Assembly: GCA_019246375.1 (NCBI GenBank) | Contig: JAFAQO010000409.1 | Location: 1 to 6,118 of the forward strand | Length of the DNA stretch: 6,118 nucleotides | DNA from: Mycobacterium sp. | GTDB taxonomy: Bacteria > Actinomycetota > Actinomycetes > Mycobacteriales > Mycobacteriaceae | Direction of reading: 5' to 3' | Part shown: positions 1 through 4,675 of the stretch, piece after piece | How the letters are laid out: every line of letters begins with the position of its first letter | Numbering within the stretch: position 1 is the stretch's first letter | The notes under the pieces: model-generated | The model's database searches: none | What the model saw: only the letters and a program-made list of their open reading frames with translations | Told to the model about the DNA's origin: nothing | Made by a program: the position numbers and the translations under genes

Positions 1-769
1 CGGGCCGACAGACCACCCATCCGCAAAATGCCGCCATTTCCAATCCACTGCCCAATACCCGGCCATGTACTTCGGCGCGGCAATCGTGGCCGAGCCGGGC
101 GGTGAGCGCGTCCAGCGCCAGCGCCGGGCTGTAGCGCGTGCGGGCCAGATGCGCGCTGGGCGGGTCGGCGAACGTGCCGAACTCTGCGAGATCGCCGCCG
201 CTGCAAAACGACGGACCGTTACCACTCAGCACGACCTCATCGACCGAAGAATCAAGCTGCGCAACGGTCAACGCCTCCAATAGCGCGGCACGCGCATCGG
301 TGGAAAAGGCATTGTGCCGCGAAGGCCTATTGAACCGGACTCGCAAGGTGTTGCCGTCACGCTCGGTCAGCACCGGATCAGCGATCTCGGGCATACGGGC
401 GGGGCCGCGTTCGGCAAGCCAGCGGGCGAACTCCGGGCCGGCCTGCAGTGTGGAGTAGGCCAGCGACTCGATCACCACTCCGGCCAGCGCCGGGCCGCGC
501 GGGTCAACGGATCGCAGCACGTCGTCGCAGACGGCGCAGGCCTGCGGCCACCGGCGGCAGCGGTCGCACAGCTCTGCCAAGGCGTCGGACAGCGAGTCGA
601 CGGTGATCACCCGCCGGTCGGCGGTGTCATCCTCGCTGAGCGTGAATGTGGCGTGCTGCAGCCAGAATTCGGATGCACCCGAGAGCGGGCCGACCGCGAC
701 CACGACTCCGGGCACAGCGGCATCGTCCACCTGCGGCGGCTCCGTCAGGTCGACGATGCGCAACGTCAT
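1..769 (-). CDS. Crotonase-superfamily protein (enoyl-CoA hydratase/isomerase family), 3' end beyond window
   Basis: I translated this frame by hand: it is open from ATG at 769 to the window edge, giving 256 residues without a stop. The crotonase fold is recognisable from about residue 133. It shows an NRPSRHNAFS strand-turn motif (147-156), the first oxyanion-hole loop GNGPSFCSGGDL (183-194), and the second loop with GRVLGSGLE (236-244). E244 aligns with the first catalytic glutamate of enoyl-CoA hydratases. The second catalytic position lies past the window, so hydratase, isomerase or another crotonase activity cannot be separated. Residues 1-132 are an extension absent from ordinary crotonases of about 260 residues. 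Part of it (VVIESLAYSTLQAG, 98-111, then PEFARWL) looks like the helical end of a crotonase, perhaps a decayed duplicate. The start overlaps the acyl-CoA synthetase stop as ATGA and has only a weak ribosome site, so translational coupling is likely. It probably acts on CoA thioesters made by its neighbour. Confidence 0.85.
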   Translation of the reverse strand, partial: MTLRIVDLTEPPQVDDAAVPGVVVAVGPLSGASEFWLQHATFTLSEDDTADRRVITVDSLSDALAELCDRCRRWPQACAVCDDVLRSVDPRGPALAGVVIESLAYSTLQAGPEFARWLAERGPARMPEIADPVLTERDGNTLRVRFNRPSRHNAFSTDARAALLEALTVAQLDSSVDEVVLSGNGPSFCSGGDLAEFGTFADPPSAHLARTRYSPALALDALTARLGHDCRAEVHGRVLGSGLEMAAFCGWVVCRP

Positions 770-2283
770 GCCGAATACTTCTTGACCAGTTCCGCCTTGA
801 ACAGCTTGCCGGTGTCGGTGCGTGGCAGCTGCGCGTCGAACGAAATCGAACGCGGACATTTGTAGTGCGCCAACCGGTCCCGCAGCCAGGCCAACAACTC
901 GTCGGCGAACTGGCCGGTGGCGTCGGCCGGGTCGACCGTTTGCACCACCGCCTTGACGCTTTGGCCCATCTCGTCGTCGGGTATCCCGAACACCGCCGCG
1001 TCGAGCACCCTCGGATGGGTAACCAATAGATTCTCGGTCTCTTGCGGATAGATGTTCACTCCGCCGGAGATGATCATGTGGTGACGCCGGTCGGTGAGGA
1101 ACAGATATCCGTCCTCGTCGAGGTAGCCGACGTCGCCGACGGTGACCCAACCGTGTTCGTCGCAGCACGCCGCGGTCTTTTCCGGGTCGTTAAGGTATTC
1201 GAAGGCAAAGCCGCCGCCGAAGTAAATTTCCCCGGGTTGGCCCGGCGGCAGTTCGTTACCGTCCTGGTCGAGGATGTGTATCTCGCAGGACATCGGTTTG
1301 CCGACCGAGCCCGGATGGGCCAGCCACTCCTCGGCGCTGATCAACGTCGAGCCGATAGCTTCCGAAGACGCGTAGTACTCGTCGACGATCGGACCCCACC
1401 AATCGATCATCTGTTTCTTGATCTCCACCGGGCACGGTGCGGCCGCGTGCATCACCCGTTGCAGACTGGATAGATCATAGGAATTGCGCACTACCTCAGG
1501 CAGTTTCAGCATCCGAGTGAACATCGCCGGGACGAACTGCCCATGGGTGACACGGTAGCGCTGAATGGCATCAAGGCAGCCTTCAGGATCGAACTTCTCC
1601 AGGATGACCGTCGTTATGCCGCCGGCCTGCGTGGTCATCGACCACACCGACGGCGCTGTGTGGTACAGGGGCGCCGGGCTCAAGTAGACCGAATCGGGGT
1701 TCATCCAGAATTCCACCAGGGCTGACATCATGCCGGGCGCCTCAGTGGGTGAGACGTGCGGCAGTTCGCGTTTGATGCCCTTGGGCCGGCCGGTGGTGCC
1801 CGACGAATACTGCAGCAAATCGCCTTCGCGTTCATCGTCGATCGGCGTATCCGGCTGGTCGGCAACGCATTCGGGGTAGCGCTCCCAACCCTCGAGGTCG
1901 CCATCGGAGATCAGCAGCAGGTCGGGCAGGCCATCCGGCAAGTGCTCCCCGAGCTTCTCGCAGGTTTTCCGCAGCGCGGCAGAACCGATGATCGCCTTGG
2001 CCGCGCTGTTGTCGATGATGTAGGCGGCCTCGGGCGCGGTCAGGTGGGTGTTGATCGGCACGTAATACAAGCCGCTGCGGCGGGCGGCCCACATGATCGC
2101 GTGGATGTGCTCATTGTTCTGCATGAGAATCGCGACGGCATCCTCTTCGCGCAGACCAGCGCGCCGGAAATAATGCGCCAGCCGGTTGGCGCGGGCTTCC
2201 AGGTCCTCGAAGGTGACGACGGTGCCAGACGGGTGCAAGATGACAGCCGGTTTGTTGGCGCCGAGGTGTTCGCGAATCTGCAT
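766..2283 (-). CDS. FadD-type acyl-CoA synthetase (AMP-binding, ANL superfamily)
   Basis: This 505-residue protein should activate a carboxylic or fatty acid with ATP to an acyl-adenylate and pass it to coenzyme A in the cytoplasm. The visible ANL motifs are the phosphate loop YSSGTTGRPKG (159-169), the YYASSE motif with adenine-pocket glutamate (303-308), GDVGYLDEDGYLFLTDR (383-399) with ribose-binding D384 and the domain hinge near D398/R399, SGGVNIYP (406-413), and the C-terminal PRTDTGKL with catalytic lysine K493. All expected catalytic residues are present and the length is normal, so it should be active; chain length and substrate are not readable. The start is nearly fixed: the only upstream codons in frame are six, reaching back to the queA-like stop, and none is ATG, GTG or TTG. 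No ribosome site precedes it, which fits a leaderless start. From memory M. tuberculosis has fadD4 a few genes downstream of pckA in the same orientation, so this may be its counterpart, but I did not verify that and leave the symbol empty. Confidence 0.95.
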   Translation of the reverse strand: MQIREHLGANKPAVILHPSGTVVTFEDLEARANRLAHYFRRAGLREEDAVAILMQNNEHIHAIMWAARRSGLYYVPINTHLTAPEAAYIIDNSAAKAIIGSAALRKTCEKLGEHLPDGLPDLLLISDGDLEGWERYPECVADQPDTPIDDEREGDLLQYSSGTTGRPKGIKRELPHVSPTEAPGMMSALVEFWMNPDSVYLSPAPLYHTAPSVWSMTTQAGGITTVILEKFDPEGCLDAIQRYRVTHGQFVPAMFTRMLKLPEVVRNSYDLSSLQRVMHAAAPCPVEIKKQMIDWWGPIVDEYYASSEAIGSTLISAEEWLAHPGSVGKPMSCEIHILDQDGNELPPGQPGEIYFGGGFAFEYLNDPEKTAACCDEHGWVTVGDVGYLDEDGYLFLTDRRHHMIISGGVNIYPQETENLLVTHPRVLDAAVFGIPDDEMGQSVKAVVQTVDPADATGQFADELLAWLRDRLAHYKCPRSISFDAQLPRTDTGKLFKAELVKKYSA

Positions 2284-2289
2284 GCGCAG

Positions 2290-2321
2290 ACTGTACCGCC
2301 GTCAAACTTGACGGGTGTCAA
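2290..2321 (-). promoter_or_regulatory. Candidate internal promoter for fadD (leaderless)
   Basis: On the minus strand a perfect TTGACA -35 (2321-2316) is followed after 20 bases by TACAGT (2295-2290), a TANNNT -10. Six bases later comes the fadD ATG, so transcription would begin at or beside the A of the start codon. The absence of a ribosome site before fadD agrees with a leaderless message, common in mycobacteria. The 20-base spacer is longer than the 17-18 optimum, so the promoter may be weak or need an activator. It lies in the end of the queA-like gene and its short gap to fadD. This is inference from motif spacing only. Confidence 0.45.
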
Positions 2322-3375
2322 GTGGTCGGCCCGGCAGCAGCAATGCACTGTCGCCGAACTCATGCCAGAGATAGTTGTGCTCGAGGGCTTCCCGGTAAGC
2401 CATTGCCACCAACTCGGGCCCTGCGACGGCCTCCAGCAACAACAGATGTGAAGTGCCGACATCGTGCCATCCGGTGACCAGGCCGTCGATCACCCGCGCC
2501 GGGCGGCCCGGTCCGAGCACCAAGTCCGTCCACCCGCTAGCCGGCTGCACCACCCCGTCGGCGGTGGCGGCCGATTCGAGTGCACGGGCCACGGTCGTGC
2601 CGACCGCAACCACCCGGCCGCCGCTGGCGCGCGTCAGGTTCACGATTTCCGCAGTGGGCGCCGGCACGTCGAAGGGCTCGGGGACCGGCGGCTCGCCCGG
2701 CTCTGCCGACGACACCCCGGCGTGCAGGGTAATCGGCGCGATCGCAACGCCCGACGCTACCAAAGCGGTGACTAGTTCAGCGCTGAATGGCCGGGCTGCG
2801 CTGGGCATTTCAGCGCTACCAGAGCGCCGGGCAAAGACCGTTTGGTAGTAACTGAGCGGCCATTCCCGCGGCACGTACGAATAACGAATCGGTCTGCCAT
2901 GGCGGAACAGGTAAGACGTAATGTCGCCTTCCGCCACCACGCGGGCAGTCCACAACCGTGCGCCGTCGACACCGGCCTTCGGGTAGGACGACCCGACGAC
3001 GAGAGCACCGCCTGCGGGCAGATCGATGCGTTCGCCGGGACGGACATCCGGCAGCTGGCCGGTCGCGTTCGTAGGCGGCCGAAGTTCGACAACCCAAACC
3101 TTGTCAGCGCGAGCCGACGAGAAATGGATAGCGATCGGCTGTCCGGCGCGGACGCCGTCGACTGCGGCGGGCAAGGTTAGGGAGTTGTTGACCACGAGAA
3201 CGTCTCCCGGCCGCAGATAATCGCCAAGGTCGGCAAAGCGGGCATGGCTGAGGCCGCTCGGCTGCGCCACGAGGAGCTTGACCGCATCACGAGCCACACC
3301 GTGCGCCTCCGGCGGCTCGATGGCATCGGACGTTGCGGATCGATGGAAGACCGTGTGCGGGCTCGCTAGTGTCAT
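2302..3375 (-). CDS. Diverged QueA-like protein (S-adenosylmethionine:tRNA ribosyltransferase-isomerase family)
   Basis: This 357-residue protein has the QueA layout throughout. RPGDVLVVNNSLTLPA (55-70) matches the QueA PGD-LVVNNT-VIPAR region. YQTVFARRSGSAEMPSAA (177-194) matches YQTVYA...GSVAAPTAG. ITLHAG (215-220) matches the TLHVG strand, VGTTVARALE (258-267) the VGTTSVRTLE motif, and YLWHEFGDSALLL (335-347) the YRFFSYGDAMLI end. True QueA transfers and rearranges the ribosyl part of S-adenosylmethionine onto 7-aminomethyl-7-deazaguanine in tRNA to give epoxyqueuosine. Several signature residues differ here: PTAGLHFT is PSAARPFS (191-198), NNTRVIPAR is NNSLTLPAA, and the LLTNFHLPRSTLLML stretch is LVTGWHDVGTSHLLLL (299-314). 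No other queuosine gene is present and mycobacteria are generally thought to lack the pathway, so a different SAM-dependent reaction or acceptor is plausible. The start is supported by GGAG seven bases upstream and by an ATGA overlap with the SDR stop. Fold assignment is firm; function is unknown. Confidence 0.88.
   Translation of the reverse strand: MTLASPHTVFHRSATSDAIEPPEAHGVARDAVKLLVAQPSGLSHARFADLGDYLRPGDVLVVNNSLTLPAAVDGVRAGQPIAIHFSSARADKVWVVELRPPTNATGQLPDVRPGERIDLPAGGALVVGSSYPKAGVDGARLWTARVVAEGDITSYLFRHGRPIRYSYVPREWPLSYYQTVFARRSGSAEMPSAARPFSAELVTALVASGVAIAPITLHAGVSSAEPGEPPVPEPFDVPAPTAEIVNLTRASGGRVVAVGTTVARALESAATADGVVQPASGWTDLVLGPGRPARVIDGLVTGWHDVGTSHLLLLEAVAGPELVAMAYREALEHNYLWHEFGDSALLLPGRPLDTRQV
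2306..2323. repeat. Perfect 7-4-7 inverted repeat, operator-like
   Basis: Both strands carry arms ACTTGAC and GTCAAGT separated by four bases. The repeat encodes most of the last codons of the queA-like protein and contains the TTGACA -35 of the candidate fadD promoter, a position where a dimeric repressor would block transcription. A further TTGAC copy follows (minus 2305-2301), so GTCAA/TTGAC occurs three times in 21 bases. As RNA it could also form a seven-pair hairpin, but no uridine run follows. Seven-base arms arise by chance in a window this size; the placement is what makes it worth listing. Confidence 0.4.
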
Positions 3376-4112
3376 CGGTGCGCTCCGGCCACAGTCAGAT
3401 CGGCGGCGCGGTAGCGACCAGCGGCGGGTCGCGTGTCGATCAGTTGCAATAGCGCCGGCACTTTCGCCTCTGGCTCCGGACGGTCGGAAATGTCCTCGCT
3501 GGGGAATGCGGCCTGATGCATCTCAGTGCGCATGTCGCCAGGGTCGAATGCGTAGACCGGGACAGCCGGAACTTCGGCAGCAAGGATGGCCGAAAGCTGC
3601 TCGAGTGCTGCCTTCGAGGAGCCATAGCCACCCCAGCCCGGGTAGGGTTCGACTGCCGCGTCGGAGGTCACATTGACAACCAGCCCTGCGTTGACGGTGA
3701 GCACCGGCAGTGCTTGCTGAATCAGCGCGAGCGGGGCGAACAAGTTCGTGTGGTACACGGCCAACAACTGGTCTGCTGGGTAGTCGGCAAGCGCCGGTTG
3801 CGGACTGGGCCCCAGCCGGCTGGCGTTGTTCACCAGTAGCTGAAGCGGCCCCGCATTGATTGCGGCCGCGACTAATGCGTAACGATGCGACGCGTCGGTA
3901 ACGTCTCCGGGTAAGGCGACGAGCCGCGCTGAATTAAGTTCTCGGGCAGTCGTTTCTAATTCAGCTGCACGGCGCGCGTCGCCGACGACGGCCCAGCCGC
4001 GGTCGAGTAGAGCGGCGACCACAGCTCGGCCGAAACCGCGTGATGCGCCGGTGACGATGGCGACGGGCGGGGTCCCGGCTTCAGGGTCAAGGAAGTTTTC
4101 GGATCGGGTCAT
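3372..4112 (-). CDS. Classical short-chain dehydrogenase/reductase (SDR)
   Basis: This protein (246 residues from the ATG at 4112, or 249 from 4121) is a cytoplasmic NAD(P)-dependent oxidoreductase of the classical SDR family. It shows the Rossmann cofactor motif TGASRGFG (21-28), the adenine-side GDV (69-71), NNAS (95-98), catalytic S150 in VTSDAA, the YxxxK pair Y163/K167, and PGDMRT (191-196) after strand six. The catalytic set is complete. An arginine rather than an acid follows the second strand (DARR), which suggests NADPH preference by family rule. The substrate cannot be predicted. I prefer the start at 4112 because the best promoter in the gap overlaps the 4121 codon with its -10 and would begin transcription at 4112; neither ATG has a ribosome site. 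The gene heads the minus-strand operon, overlaps the queA-like start by four bases, and is divergent from soxR, so it is probably the first SoxR target here. SoxR regulons in actinobacteria commonly include oxidoreductases. Confidence 0.93.
   Translation of the reverse strand: MTRSENFLDPEAGTPPVAIVTGASRGFGRAVVAALLDRGWAVVGDARRAAELETTARELNSARLVALPGDVTDASHRYALVAAAINAGPLQLLVNNASRLGPSPQPALADYPADQLLAVYHTNLFAPLALIQQALPVLTVNAGLVVNVTSDAAVEPYPGWGGYGSSKAALEQLSAILAAEVPAVPVYAFDPGDMRTEMHQAAFPSEDISDRPEPEAKVPALLQLIDTRPAAGRYRAADLTVAGAHR
3383..3386 (-). promoter_or_regulatory. Ribosome binding site of the queA-like gene
   Basis: GGAG lies seven bases before the ATG at 3375, inside the last codons of the SDR gene. 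It fixes the queA-like start and, with the four-base ATGA overlap, indicates translation coupled to the SDR. Confidence 0.6.
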
Positions 4113-4128
4113 ACCCGGCATACTGGTA

Positions 4129-4146
4129 GTTAAAGTAAACTTTAAG
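4129..4146. promoter_or_regulatory. SoxR box (operator palindrome)
   Basis: TTAAAGT-AA-ACTTTAA (4130-4145) is a perfect palindrome with seven-base arms. Taken as 18 bases it matches the E. coli soxS operator CCTCAAGTTAACTTGAGG, recalled from memory, at 12 positions, including the whole AAGT..ACTT core. It lies between soxR and the SDR, where a SoxR dimer would bind. It also overlaps the probable soxR -10 (TAAACT, 4136-4141), so binding could restrain soxR while activating the divergent operon. Confidence 0.7.
4136..4141 (+). promoter_or_regulatory. Probable soxR -10 element
   Basis: TAAACT fits the TANNNT form and would start transcription near 4148, leaving a leader of about 22 bases before the ATG at 4171. 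I see no convincing -35 upstream. The element lies within the SoxR box, which suggests autoregulation. TAAAGT at 4131-4136 is an alternative. Confidence 0.4.
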
Positions 4147-4158
4147 TCAAGCCCGAGT

Positions 4159-4162
4159 GAGG
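4159..4162 (+). promoter_or_regulatory. Ribosome binding site of soxR
   Basis: GAGG lies eight bases before the ATG at 4171. It selects this codon over the longer in-frame reading from 4051, which would run through the SDR start and the operator. Confidence 0.6.
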
Positions 4163-4170
4163 TAGGTCAC

Positions 4171-4650
4171 ATGCAAAGCGCAGATCTGCTTACGGTTGGC
4201 GAGATCGCAGATCGAAGCGGCTTCGCGGCGTCGGCGATCCGCTTCTACGAGAAAGCTGGACTGATCACGGCATCACGGACGAGCGGCGGACAACGCCGTT
4301 TTGAACGAAATATGCTGCGCCGCTTGGCATTTATCCGAGCTGCGCGCAATGTCGGACTTAGTCTCGATGAGGTCGCGGCCGCGCTGGCCAAGCTTCCCGA
4401 TGGCCGTACCCCGACCCGCGTCGACTGGAGCCGGCTGTCGAAGGATTGGCGGGCGCGACTCGACGATCAGATCGCGGGGCTGATGGCACTGCGCGACAAC
4501 TTGGACTCCTGCATCGGCTGTGGCTGCCTGTCGCTCAAGCGGTGTGCCATCTCCAACCCGGCCGACTCGGCGGCCGTCTCCGGGCCAGGTGCGGTCTACC
4601 TGCCGAAGTCGTTGCGACGGCAGGTGACGGGTCGCGTAGGCGCAAGCTGA
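4171..4650 (+). CDS. soxR: Redox-sensitive transcriptional activator SoxR (MerR family, [2Fe-2S])
   Basis: This 159-residue protein is SoxR. The N-terminus is a MerR winged helix-turn-helix (LTVGEIADRSGFAASAIRFY, 7-26, then the QRRFER wing, 41-46), followed by a dimerisation helix (about 85-113). The diagnostic CIGCGCLSLKRC motif supplies C114, C117, C119 and C125 in the CX2CXCX5C pattern that holds the SoxR [2Fe-2S] cluster; NPAD and GPGA after it are also family features. Length is close to E. coli SoxR (154). In the family, oxidation of the cluster by redox-cycling compounds or nitric oxide converts the bound protein to an activator. In Streptomyces and other non-enteric bacteria SoxR directly controls a few oxidoreductase and export genes. 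The start at 4171 is backed by a GAGG ribosome site and by the operator upstream. soxR is divergent from the SDR operon, its probable target, and convergent with pckA, 25 bases away. No soxS is visible or expected. Confidence 0.97.
   Translation: MQSADLLTVGEIADRSGFAASAIRFYEKAGLITASRTSGGQRRFERNMLRRLAFIRAARNVGLSLDEVAAALAKLPDGRTPTRVDWSRLSKDWRARLDDQIAGLMALRDNLDSCIGCGCLSLKRCAISNPADSAAVSGPGAVYLPKSLRRQVTGRVGAS
4598..4625 (-). terminator. Candidate pckA transcription-terminator hairpin
   Basis: ACCTGCCG (4598-4605) and CGGCAGGT (4618-4625) form a perfect eight-pair GC-rich stem, with TCG/CGA (4609-4611 and 4615-4617) able to extend it past a bulge. It lies about 50 bases beyond the pckA stop, inside the last codons of soxR on the other strand. 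No uridine run follows in either direction, but many mycobacterial terminators lack one. As a soxR terminator it would cut before the stop codon, so the pckA direction is more sensible. Confidence 0.35.
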
Positions 4651-4675
4651 TGGTGGTCGGCCCGGCTGGCGCTGG

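Larger units (their letters stand above)
4120..4150 (-). promoter_or_regulatory. Predicted SoxR-activated promoter of the SDR/queA-like operon
   Basis: On the minus strand TTGACT (4150-4145) is a good -35. After exactly 19 bases comes CAGTAT (4125-4120), a weak -10 keeping the key A2, A5 and T6. Spacers of 19-20 bases are the hallmark of promoters that MerR-family proteins activate by untwisting DNA, and the palindrome at 4129-4146 fills most of this spacer. Seven bases past the -10 is the A of the ATG at 4112, which predicts a leaderless message. The assignment is inferred from sequence geometry. Confidence 0.65.

Noticed and set aside
2301..2312. GTCAA-AC-TTGAC palindrome as a separate operator
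   Set aside because: It shares an arm with the longer 7-4-7 repeat and has only five-base arms, so it is treated as part of that element.
1756..2451. Plus-strand open frames opposite the acyl-CoA synthetase (also 314-865 and 1042-1473)
   Set aside because: They are antisense shadows typical of GC-rich DNA, with no recognisable domain and opposite a gene with full motif support.
4051..4650. soxR starting at the ATG at 4051 (199 residues)
   Set aside because: The extra 40 residues would cross the SDR start and the operator and do not match SoxR; the ATG at 4171 has a ribosome site and gives the family length.
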